Assembly: GCA_015501075.1 (NCBI GenBank)
Contig: JADNYJ010000779.1
Coordinates: 1 to 13,322, forward strand
DNA from: Gymnopilus junonius
Lineage: Eukaryota; Basidiomycota; Agaricomycetes; Agaricales; Galerinaceae
Length of the DNA stretch: 13,322 nt
Direction of reading: 5' to 3'
In this document: in pieces, positions 1-9,002 of the stretch
How positions within the stretch are numbered: the first letter of the stretch is position 1
How the letters are laid out: each line of letters opens with the position of its first letter
Made by a program: the position numbers and the translations under genes
Notes under the pieces: generated by a model
Told to the model about the DNA's origin: nothing
The model's database searches: none
The model's input: the letters and a program-made list of their open reading frames with translations, nothing else

Positions 1-644
1 GCGGTCTTATTGTACAAAAAATCCGGAGCACTGCGTGCACGTGAAAACGAGCCCTTTTTCTCTGATTTTGGGTAATTCGAGCTATATACTGAGAATTTTA
101 GATAAGAGCTCCGTCTTAGATTTTGTGCTCTGGATTTTAAGTTTCTTCGCAAACGAGCTCTATTAAAATTGAGATGAGCACTATGAAAATTGAAACGAGC
201 ACTATTAAAATTTGAAATGAGCACTACATCAGGAAAAAGGGTCTTGTCTCTCAGAATAGACAAGAGTTGTGAGAAGAACAACAGAGAAAGCAAGAGAGCC
301 TCAGAGCAGCTAGAGCTCCAAAGGGTGCCAGACAGCCACAGAGCAAAGTCTTGACCGTGGGTCCTGAGGCCAATTTCTCTGAGGTGCTCTAAGATGCTTC
401 TGCAAGCCCTCTAACAGTCTGGAGATCCCTCAAGACTCTTTGACAGATTGGGAATTTTTTGTTCTCCGTTGCTCTGACAGGCTCTGACACTCTCTAGGAC
501 AACATGTGGGAGGCAAATGGAATATATTTTTATTGCAATTAGGAAAGAATGTATGTAGTGTGCTCTTTAAAGTAGTGAGGCCCAGGGAACAAGGAGCACA
601 TGAGGCAATAGAAGACAGGAAAGAGATAGTAAAGTAGTACCCAT
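1..644. other. No gene seen; AT-richer left flank
   Basis: I see no coding region in this stretch. It is AT-richer than the rest of the window and is studded with GAGC/GCTC words, including the short tandem repeat listed separately. Its right end is the 3' flank of the minus-strand gene that stops at 645-647. A minus-strand AATAAA hexamer (plus TTTATT at 529-534) lies about 110 bases beyond that stop and is a plausible polyadenylation signal, although single hexamers are weak evidence in fungi. Confidence 0.5.
155..230 (+). repeat. Short tandem repeat, 21-22 bp unit
   Basis: Three full units and the start of a fourth begin at 155, 176, 197 and 219. The consensus is GAGCACTATTAAAATTGAAA plus one or two bases. 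Unit 1 has GAGCTC instead of GAGCAC, unit 2 has a G in place of the second T of TATTAAAA, and unit 3 has one extra T. Looser GAGC words occur upstream at about 48, 78 and 106, suggesting a longer and more degraded array. The copies differ and have no unique spacers, so this is not a CRISPR array. Confidence 0.7.
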
Positions 645-2842
645 CTAATATGTGACCAGAAATGAAGCATCAATGACGTTGCTAGAACACCTCAGCCATC
701 CCATTGTCGCAATACTGTCGAGGTCCTCTGGTTTGACATCCTTGATCTCTTCTTCATTCACTTCCTCTTCTTCCATCAGCAGATAGCTCAAGTCACCGCA
801 AGTGAGACTGCGTTGAAAGGAAAGATAAAAGTTAGAAATAAAAAATGAACCGACTGAACTCAATTTCTCACATAATTGACTTATACACTGCCGCTGGGTA
901 TGCATCAGACCATTTCTTCGACTTCTGAACCAGGCCCCTCCACGTACTCGAATGGTGCATAAATCTAAAGCAATCCATTAGCTGTGAATCATCTTCATAA
1001 GAGCAGGACCTTGCACCTATTCCGTACAGAATTTTCACGGAATTGGGTAATAGATAGAGTTCCTGGACGATACTCCCCTATGCTGTGTTCAATCTAATGA
1101 ATAGATAAGAACAAGGCTCACAGAAAAAAAATTGATACTACCGCAGTGACTACCAGAAGAATAATTGTCAATGGAACTTCTTTGTTTTGAATCATCTTCT
1201 TGGTGGTCATTGCTTCTGCCTTGGAACCGTTCTTGGAAGTGTTGAACCAGACGGTCTGGATAAGGTCCTTGATGAATGGGTTTCCAAAGGGCTTACTACT
1301 GTTGAATGTCCTCTCCTGGGTCAAGGCATTAGCAATGAAAGAGAGGCTTGAACAAAAACATACCTTGACATTTAGGTCTCCGTACAGAAAGTTCGATGCT
1401 TGTAGTAACCAAGTAACTTTGTCCGTTACATCTTGCACAGATCCATGAAGGCTCAGATACCCTGCAACCTTGCTACGGGCTTTAGTGACAATTGTGTTGA
1501 AGAGAACGGTCTTCCCGTAACCAACCTAAAGATGACAACTAAATGAGATGACCAGATAGAGCACACAACACGTACATAAGTCATGACTTTCTCTTTCTCT
1601 GCATTGTCATTGAGAAGTTGCTTCAGTCCCTCTGTGGCCCTAGGGCGTGAGCTGACACCAAGAGCAGAAGGTGTCTCAGCAATTATGGTCCAGATCCAGT
1701 CAGGCTTCTCAGGATCAGAGTCGAGCTTCCAGTTTCCAAAGCATATCTGTGTACGGAGATGACTTTTGGCCACATCTGCAAGGGCAAGGACTTCAGGGCT
1801 CGAGAACTGTTCACGTACAACTTTGGTACCTCCAGAACTCTTTGGAGGAACCGCCTTCTTTGCGGTGGATGCGGACGACACTTCGGTCTTGGTAGAAGAC
1901 AATGACGGGGATACTGAGGCATGTTCAAGCTTCGGCGCACTTGAATTCTTGGAACTTGGCTTTTGATACGCCTTTTCCAACGCTGGTGTTGAGATTTCCA
2001 TCTAAAGACAAAGGGCGTCAGTTGATTGTGAGTTGCAATAATATAGATACAATACCCCATTATCTGCCAGGGCATCTCCAGCCGCACTAGCCTGAGATTC
2101 AGCGGGAGATCCTTGACCATCTTGCTCCTCGACTTCAACTTCTTCCTCGTCGTCGGTATTGTCTTCACCATTCTGAATGCCTCCCTGTGGTTCATCCTCA
2201 TCTTCTACATCCTCTTCGGTCACATTAGTAAAATCTGGAAGACCAGGTACTGTCGTGGTACTGCCCAGTTCTTTGGAAAGCTCTGCCTCGTCATCACTCA
2301 AGATGGTGTGTGATGGCTTAGACTTCTTAGCAGGCGGAGCGTTGTCCTCGGTGTCGTCGTCAGAGTGGTCTTCTTTGTCTCTCATAGCCCTGTTATTTCT
2401 TGAATAGCTATATAGAAGGGAAAAATGTGTCATTAGAATATAATTTCGAGATAAAAGCATACCAAGGTTTTCCTGAGCCTTTCTCTTTTTTTCTGCAATC
2501 TTCTGCTGAGCAGGACTATTACTCTGGTCCTGGCCCTGTTGGAACTTCAAAAATGCCTGATAATCCTCCCCCAACAGAGTCACAGAGCCTCCTTTCTCTT
2601 TCTTCTTTGACTTCGGGGCTGCGGTCTGACTTGCGGACGTGGGCTTGCTTGCTAGAAGGGTAGTCACTCAGATTATCAGTAGTCTACTGCTAGATGAAAC
2701 AAAAAAAGCCACCTTTACCAGCAGTACGCTTGGCGTTTCCTGAGCTGGCAGCTTTCCGTTTTGCAGGCATGGTTGTTTCATTCTCCGGAGCATTTACACC
2801 GGCAGATTCAGCAGCAGCAGCTTTTCTAGTAATTGTGGGCAT
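645..2842 (-). CDS. DUF6532-type fungal protein, nine exons
   Basis: Exons on the minus strand: 2842-2719, 2651-2463, about 2407 (or 2378)-2056, 2001-1576, 1525-1364, 1315-1142, 1093-1017, 964-887 and 807-645, giving about 570-600 residues. The first ATG after an in-frame TAA starts MPTITRK. The N-terminus is basic and Ala/Lys-rich (KSKKKEKGG). Next comes an Asp/Glu-rich stretch (about residues 125-235), then a Ser/Lys-rich linker. From about residue 330 to 550 lies the folded part, with NPFIKDLIQTVWF, ILLVVTA and FMHHSSTWRGL, which I match from memory to DUF6532, a family of unknown function abundant in Agaricomycetes. No catalytic motif is visible. The charged N-terminus suggests a nuclear or nucleic-acid-associated protein (inference). 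Eight introns of 48-79 nt have good GT/AG ends, and seven keep phase. Intron 2 (from 2462) does not: removing the obvious 55 nt breaks the frame, whereas retention, or a weak GAG acceptor at 2379, keeps it open. Confidence 0.72.
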
Positions 2843-3057
2843 GAGAGGCAAAGCAAACCCTTGTTGTGTAGCAAGCCAATGAGAGATGGAAGTGGATGAC
2901 AAGAATTATGAGGTCGTTTTCATTTTCGGGACAATATAGATACCACGTGACAATAGACATTATAAACAAAAAGGTAGGATACTCGTATATTTGACAAGGT
3001 ACAGAATGTAATATGGAAGAGATGACGAGAAATTAGACCTTTGACAGAGTAGGAAAT
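2843..3057 (-). promoter_or_regulatory. Intergenic region; likely promoter of the DUF6532 gene
   Basis: This 215-bp gap lies between the stop of the upstream oxygenase gene and the ATG of the DUF6532 gene, so it must hold the 3' end of one and the promoter of the other. A palindromic CACGTG (E-box type) lies at 2944-2949, about 100 bp before the ATG, in an otherwise AT-rich stretch. No clear poly(A) hexamer was found for the upstream gene. The role is inferred from position. Confidence 0.4.
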
Positions 3058-3486
3058 CTACCTATGGCCACTGTAATGGTCATCATCATCCATGACAAAT
3101 CGAAATGTCGCATTGTCAAGCCATCCATTTCCATTTTTCTCCCAACCTTTCATGCATTTGTCAGTATGAAGGACCAAAGAAATGCGCTTCCCTTTGAAGT
3201 GAAGGTTCAGGTGGGTAAAAGCTTTGGAGGGAAAGACCACCACATCCCCACTCCTCATTCTCAAAATGACACCGGGTTTGACCAAGACCAGCTCTCCGCC
3301 TACACAGTCCGAGATGACGAGTACCAGGCAGATGTCTTTGTCCCCAGTGTCTCTGTGCATGCGGGTAGAGACATTGACATTGAGAACGAAACCAGCGAAT
3401 GGGTACACGGGGGACGTAGTGCTGTTTGGAAGGAACTGCACGCTGATGGACAGGGAGAGAAATGTGTCTGGGAAAAGGCGTTTTAA
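3058..3486 (-). other. Catalytic double-stranded beta-helix domain of the JBP1/TET-like oxygenase (last exon)
   Basis: This 143-codon exon is open to its TAG. It carries the iron-binding set of 2OG-Fe(II) dioxygenases: His (3355-3357) and Asp (3349-3351) in MHRDTGDKD, the distal His (3211-3213) in THLNLHF, and an Arg (3184-3186) in GKRISLVLH, placed to hold 2-oxoglutarate. Between them lie the GGEL strand and the SGDVVVFPS turn seen in fungal JBP1/TET-like proteins. Upstream exons 3978-3774 and 3712-3539 (WDHMKDSMRD, PAFEWIYAT) have no stops and fit as the N-terminal lobe. The motifs are seen directly; the assignment to JBP1/TET rather than another 2OG oxygenase rests on remembered family patterns. 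Confidence 0.82.
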
Positions 3487-6400
3487 CTATATTGAAGACA
3501 TCAGCATTGGCTTGCGAAGTCATTGGCAATTAGCTTACAGTTGCATAGATCCACTCAAAGGCCGGACGCAAAGCATCCAATAGCATTTGATAGACCTCTT
3601 GATTATCTTTGATTTCTTTGCTAAGCCTGGGGACATTCAGGCTTGTGTTGACAGGTCTTCGGCCATCCCTCTGTAGTGTAGAAGGATCTGCAGTAGAAGG
3701 AGCTCCGTACCCCTAAAGACAAACATTCATTAAGCTGACTGACGAGGAAGACCAATCCGGGTTTTAAACTCACATTCTTGGCAAATCTGGGGTACCATGA
3801 GGCATGAAGAGCACCGAATATGTTGTTGATGCCTTCAGATTTGGTGTCGACGTATTTGACTTGGCCGGAGAGGATATATTCCATCTTATGCAGCAATGTA
3901 TCCCTCATAGAATCCTTCATATGATCCCAAAACATTAGAAGGAGGTTGCCGTTGGCATCGTTGATACGCAACATTCGCCTGAACACCCTTAGTCAGACAG
4001 AGATGTCATTGAGAATTGGGAAAGCAAGAACATACCCTTCTATAATTCTGTAATCAAGACCCAGAAAAGTCTGGCGATTGGGTCGCTTGCCACTGGTGAG
4101 TTGCTTTCGATACTATACGAGTGTGGTGGTCAGTTTAAGTCCAAGTTAGATAACAGGGAAATGATAACGTACCCGCTTCTCAAACTCTTCAAGAGTCTCC
4201 GGGTAATCTGCTTTTGCAGCAAACCCCCTTTGGCGCTCTGTTTCTTCAAACCTTCCTTCAAAATCAGTCGGATAAAAAACCCTAGTGTTGTAGTCGAGCT
4301 GAGGCTTGAAGTTGACTTTGAACATGTATAGCAGTTCATCATCCATACTTGAGTTCCAGTCCAGAGGAGTCACCTCGTCGTCAGATTCTGATATGTCATC
4401 CTCTTCTTGCCAGCAAGAACATGACTGCTGCTCTGTGGGCGACCAATAGGCTGCTGGGCTTGAGGAGTGGTCATGGGAGTGGCCATCATCATGGGGGTAG
4501 CAGGTGCGGTGGGCCTAGACGGAGTGGCAGGTGAGGCATCTCTAGGAGGAGTAGGGAGGTAGTTGTTGTTGTCTGAGAGCATACGGCGACCCCAAGGACC
4601 AGCTTCTCTGGCAGCTTTGATTGCAGCTGAAAAGTCGACAGGCGTAAAAAGGCCGGTATTCAGCAGATCAAGAGATGGACCTCCTGGAAGTTCAACTTGC
4701 AGCTGACATTCCGCCCAAGCATCCCAGTCCCTGGCCTTGATGAAGTCACTGTTCAAGCAAATAAACCCAATGCACATGGAGAGATTTAAGGCCTACTTAC
4801 TTGAATAGCTTGAAGCTATCGAATATGGTGTCCGTCGTAACCAGGTTCATGCAATTGACATCCTGGTGACATAGAAGGACTGCAGGAATTCTGTCGGAAA
4901 GAAGCAGGTCATGTGAAGGGGATACTTCTGTCAAAGCATGGCAATGGCAGGAATGACATTCTTCCTTATCAGCATTCCGAGAGGGGACTCTATAAACGGA
5001 GTCAACTGGTGGACAGATTGACAATTGTAGCAATGGACTTACTGCTAGGAAAGTGTATGAAATGCACAATCACTCCAATAGTTGCTGCATCAATACTGAG
5101 CAACTTTGTCTTGAGTTTTGCACATGCAATCATTACAAGAAGGTACATAGACCCTATTTTCTAGTCAGCCTTTAGATATTCACAAGAAAGAAAAGAGACT
5201 GACCAGCACCAGCCATTCTGATGGCTACCAGCCCATGAAAAAGATAGATCCTTAACTTCCATCGAGGTAGTTTTGTTCAGGGTTCAAGGTCATTCCAAAT
5301 GTCACTGATTAAGTATCCATGGTGAGTGTTCAGAAACCTACAATAATACATTAGATTGGTGCCATCATGAATCGAAGTGGAAGTTGAACATACCGCTGTA
5401 TCAGGCAGGCAAGTTTTATTGCATTTAAAAAATAAACAAGCTGAAGAAGAGCTTCAGTCTGCTCTGCTGCATAGCATGCGTCTGCAAAATGGCTGATCCT
5501 CCCTAGAATATCGTCGGCTGAAGGTGCATTGCTGACACCATTGAAAAATGCCGACAGCTCTTCAACTGAGGACTTCCCACAAATGAGTTGTAATAGTTGC
5601 TCCGGCTGGCCAATGAATGTCACTTCCTTCTCTTTCCCCTTCCCCTTCCCCTTCAGCTTCTTTCCTGGGCTAGGATGTAGGCAGATGTCCCCGAGGGAGT
5701 CCAATGCAATAAAAACTGACGAACAGTCATGTCAGGAGGAGGGTCTTCTGCAATGGGCATAGCACTTGCATTCGAATATGTAGGTGGTCCTCTCGGCCTG
5801 TTGCGCTGTCGTCCATCTCCTGGTCCAGATTCAGGTCAGTCGCTGGCAAGAAAAGCATCTAGATTTTCGTCTCTTGGGGCATCATTTTGAATCAGAGCAT
5901 TGGCAGTTCTGCGAGGGCGGTTGGGCTCGGAATAGTGTTTGCACTTGCTCGAGGACAATAGTTGGGGAATGCCACACCCCATCCACCCCATCCACCACCA
6001 CCACCACCACCTCCTCCTCCTCCTCCTCCACCACCACCTCCACCGCGCCTCCTCCACCACCTCCACCTCCAGGGCCAGGACCGCCATTTCCACCAGCCGG
6101 AGGATCGTACCCCAGCCATCTGAACAAACTTTCAGTACTTCCACGGCGTTGGCGATCGGCCCCCCGCCATCGTTGTCTCCGTTGTCACCATTGTCGTCCT
6201 CACTGTCACCAAGATCGTTGTCGCCCATGGGGTCGTCATGATGCTCGTCGCTATCCCAATTCATATCAAAGGATGCGTGGGCAGGTCCAGCTGCGGACGG
6301 ATCTGGAGCATGGAGTCGAGGTGCTGGAGGAATGATGACCTCCTCCATGTCCTCGTTCTCTTCCTGATCCTCATCAACTGCCGAGAATCCATGGCTGGAA

Positions 6401-7182
6401 GGCTGACAATCGATTCGCTGGAGAGGTCGCATTGGCGATGTGAGGTCTCGAGGGTCGACACAAGGAGTCGGATCGCCTGGATTCGAAGAAGACGGCATCA
6501 ACAGATGGGGTGGGTAGGTTTGCGCCGCAATTAGAGGATCATTGGTGACCATATTGAAGGAATATACACCGCATTGCCCAGGCTGTACGATAGAACTCTG
6601 AATAATGATATGGAGATTAGCAACTCATACGCTCGTCTCAAAAGATGAGGACATACGCAAGGTAAGGGCGATCCAGCATCTTGCAGAGTGGGAAGAGGTT
6701 TAGGTGTCCCAGATCCTACAGGAAAGGAGGAGCTCGAGAGGTCTGGAAAGGCGACCAGGTGATCGGAATGGCTGGAACTGGATTTTGCACATCCGAAGTC
6801 GATAGATAACCCGAAAGTATTATTAGGCCTGAAGTCAAAGCCTGATGACCTCAAGTCGGCCAAAAAAGGCATTGCCATGCCGGGATTCGAACCCCTTGTC
6901 TATTGCAATCACACTGTCAAACCTTGTTTTAAAAGAGATGCCGCAAAGATCACATACCTGCAAGGAAGCCGGTGGAAGGTGAGGACTGGCAGCAGGAAAT
7001 GAGAGTGTTGCTGAAGGTATTCCCCAAGGGCCAGAGGTTGACTGAGCAGAGTTGAGGGCACCCTGCAGTTTCAGAGCAATTGCTGCTCGTTCAAATTCAT
7101 CAATGACATCCTCTCCAGGAGCGCCGGAGAGGGCAGCGACGATACGGGCAAGCTCAGACGGGGAGAGGACTACGTTCGACAT
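3058..7182 (-). CDS. 2OG-Fe(II) JBP1/TET-type oxygenase gene, multi-exon, possibly disrupted
   Basis: Proposed minus-strand exons: 7182-6958, 6899-6657, 6597-5766, 5715-5394, 5337-5204, 5153-5043, 5005-4801, 4748-4585, 4453-4173, 4112-4036, 3978-3774, 3712-3539, 3486-3058, about 1,134 codons. Splice phases match at every junction. Layout: a Ser/Pro-rich N-terminus, an Asp/Asn/His-rich stretch, a Gly-type low-complexity region over a microsatellite, a Lys/Gly patch (KGKGKGKEKE), an unrecognised helical middle (HHGYLISDIW; CMNLVTTDTIF), an acidic patch (EEDDISESDDE), and the oxygenase domain at the end. Known members of this family oxidise thymine or 5-methylcytosine in DNA; that activity here is inferred. 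Problems: in-frame TGA at 5836-5838 and 5277-5279, a 37-nt intron at 5042-5006 that is unusually short, and a 131-nt intron at 4584-4454 that is one of several ways to reconcile two frames. Alternative: two genes split near 5,000, or a pseudogene with an intact 3' half. Confidence 0.6.
5981..6072 (+). repeat. CCA/CCT trinucleotide microsatellite inside the oxygenase gene
   Basis: Blocks of CCA and CCT repeat on the + strand (GGT/GGA on the coding strand). On the coding strand one frame reads poly-Gly, another Val/Glu runs, and the third Trp/Arg runs. The frame that joins the flanking exons in phase is the improbable Trp/Arg one, so the real protein was probably Gly-rich here and the repeat has since gained or lost bases. 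Confidence 0.85.
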
Positions 7183-7320
7183 CGACGACGACAGAAGAGT
7201 GGGAGGTCCGGAGGGCACGAGGACGCGACGTGGTCGATGTCGAAGTCCGAACTTGCAGGACGCGACAGTCACGTGCAACGTCACGCAAACCTATGGACGC
7301 GTCCAAGTCGCGTCTGCTTG
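7183..7320 (-). promoter_or_regulatory. Upstream region of the oxygenase gene with repeated GACGCGAC motifs
   Basis: Within 140 bp before the ATG lie GACGCGAC at 7222-7229 and 7259-7266, the same octamer inverted at 7307-7314, CACGTG at 7270-7275, and the 10-bp palindrome GGACGCGTCC at 7295-7304, which contains the MluI-box core ACGCGT used by fungal cell-cycle factors of the MBF type. The grouping in a short CpG-rich block suggests binding sites; no factor can be assigned from sequence alone. Confidence 0.4.
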
Positions 7321-7354
7321 TTGATCCTCACCCTCATTGTTGATACCTGCCTCT

Positions 7355-7398
7355 GGGAAAGTGCGAACTCAAATCGACCTTCGAGTTTGCACTTTCCC
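7355..7398. repeat. Inverted repeat / hairpin, 19-nt arms
   Basis: The left arm starts GGGAAAGTGCGAACTC and the right arm ends GAGTTTGCACTTTCCC. Reverse-complemented, they match at 17 of 19 positions, with a loop of about 6 nt (around 7374-7379). The arms could form a strong stem in DNA or RNA. It lies between the oxygenase promoter and the right-hand patchwork. No target-site duplication was identified. Confidence 0.65.
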
Positions 7399-7617
7399 AC
7401 CTCCATACCCGCCTCGACCCTGCCTTGAACTGACCGATTAATGCCTCTGCACCACTCCTCAGCCACCTCCTCATCCCCATCGCTTTCCCAATGCAATCGA
7501 CGATATCGGTCGCAAGACGAACCGAACCGTATGGTGGCGCGTTACCTGGAGGCCCGCAAGATGGCCGGTGATGGCGGTGGGAGTCTTTGAACTCTGTCGT
7601 GTGAGTCTATAGTCAAG

Positions 7618-7689
7618 GTAAGTATCACAGGATCAGGTACCTCTGCGAGTATGACGTACTGACTTATCACTTACTATCTTTGATCTTAG
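7618..7689 (+). other. Spliceosomal intron-like element (72 nt)
   Basis: The segment starts GTAAGTATC, has a branch-like TACTGACTTA, and ends GATCTTAG, a near-perfect fungal intron on the + strand. No convincing coding exon flanks it: the upstream frame closes within about 30 codons and the downstream sequence shows no recognisable protein. It may be a 5'-UTR intron of a lost gene or part of a captured promoter. Confidence 0.5.
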
Positions 7690-9002
7690 GATCTCAGTTC
7701 TTATCTGGTGTCATATCGACCTTACATTCACCGTGATCAATGCGCACCGGCGCCAGCTTCATACATGCATCGAGTTCGATTTCAAGCTATCTACAGCCAG
7801 CTCCCTTCTTGTGGACCTCCTCCAACTCGATTGTGGATCCACATCCTCCCCACCTCACGACGAGTCTGACAAGCAATCGCAACTCGGCCATCATCCCATC
7901 CCCTCCTCACCTTCTTTGACCCTACTCCGCCCACTGTACAGGTATAGAGATGATCGATGGCATCGATGGAGACTGGATGAGAAGATGAGGTCGACTCGGT
8001 CTCTTGGCAAGCTGTCGCAGCCATTCTTGTTGCTCATCGGAGATGGGCAGTAGCAGCAGCTACCTCCGTGTACCCCATATCTGGACCTTTGTCGTGCCTC
8101 GGCCGCAACCCTCATCGACCTTCCTATGTCCAGCCAGACCCAGCTACCACAGGTCCACACATGTACAGTGAGATCGACGTCCTCGTCCTCTTCCTCCCCC
8201 CTCATCCTACCCTTTCTTCTCCCCGTTCCTCTTTTCCACGACGCGCGGCGACGACGACTACCACAGGACCCGGAAACATCACTTCATTCCTCCGTCCTTC
8301 TTCACTGGCACCCTGCACCCTGCACCAACAGCTCTCCAGTCGTCCCCCACCCCCCGCACTAGTACCTCCTGCCTTCGAGAAGCACTCAAGTACTCAGGCT
8401 CACTGACAAGCACGGCTCGCTGCCATCATTCCACCTCCCAATCTCAGTACGGAACTCGCCAACCTACCCACCGGACGTTGGATGGAACGTTGGTCTTTCT
8501 TCCCCTCCGCACCACTGCACTTTCATCCAGAGTCTAGCGGCCTCTCCTCCCTCCCATTCAGCGCCGCCACCAGCACCCACACAGCTCGAAATCGCTTTCC
8601 TACACCCTTTGACTCGCACTGTGCGACGACTTTGTCTTCAGCAGCCCCTTCTAGCGACTCGAAGCTCCTTTTCCGGCACCCCAGACACCCCAGCTCAACA
8701 ATTCTCTTCTGTAGCCCTTGATTCGCACCCTGCACCGTCATTCGTCATCGTCCTCAGCAGCCAACCACCTCGCGAGCACGACATGAGCGTGATTTCCAAC
8801 GCGTCCATCCTCAACAACCCACACACGATGGGCGGTAGCTGAGCTCTCGTCGTGTTTTGGGACTCTCCCATCTCTGCACGGCAAGGGGGTGGGCGGTCGC
8901 CCTGCTCACCATCTCTTTGTTAGGTCAGCATTAATACCTTCCGACCCTCAATTTCTCCGCTGCTCCGTCCCACTGTCACCAGCAGCACACGCAATCGACA
9001 GA
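7690..9002. other. No gene recognised; pyrimidine-rich low-complexity stretch
   Basis: This 1.3-kb stretch is rich in C and T on the + strand (TCCTCC, CACCC, CTTCC words) and has open frames on both strands only because of that bias; their products are Ser/Pro/Arg-rich with no motif. Imperfect internal similarity is visible, for example between about 8607-8650 and 8717-8765, which share TTGAxTCGCAC and TCAGCAGCC. Nothing here can be called a gene. Confidence 0.5.

Noticed and set aside
2113..2663. Plus-strand open frames over the DUF6532 gene (for example 2113-2313 and 2400-2663).
   Set aside because: They are mirror frames of acidic and basic low-complexity exons, with no motif and no splice context; the minus-strand exons join in phase.
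2843..2902. Longer N-terminus for the DUF6532 protein starting at 2902.
   Set aside because: The codon there is TTG, not ATG, and an in-frame TAA lies just upstream; the first ATG is at 2842-2840.
3064..3583. Plus-strand frames opposite the oxygenase exon (3064-3486 and 3224-3583).
   Set aside because: They shadow the minus-strand exon that carries the full catalytic motif set.
5784..6335. Plus-strand 183-codon frame with poly-Thr/Ser/Pro runs.
   Set aside because: It is produced by the CCA/CCT microsatellite and lacks any motif; the minus-strand exon with matched splice phases is preferred.
6862..6957. tRNA-like sequence on the minus strand: a perfect B-box (GGTTCGAATCC), CATGGCA end, GTG in a loop-like place and a T6 run after it.
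   Set aside because: The acceptor, D and T stems do not pair (the T stem has only 3 of 5 pairs) and there is no A-box. Part of it is a normal 58-nt intron (6957-6900) and the B-box falls in the next exon in the phase-consistent gene model. At most it is a decayed tRNA relic.
7733..8842. Several 70-110 codon frames on both strands in the C-rich stretch.
   Set aside because: Products are Ser/Pro/Arg-rich with no family likeness, most lack a true ATG near the start, and frames are open on both strands as expected from biased composition.
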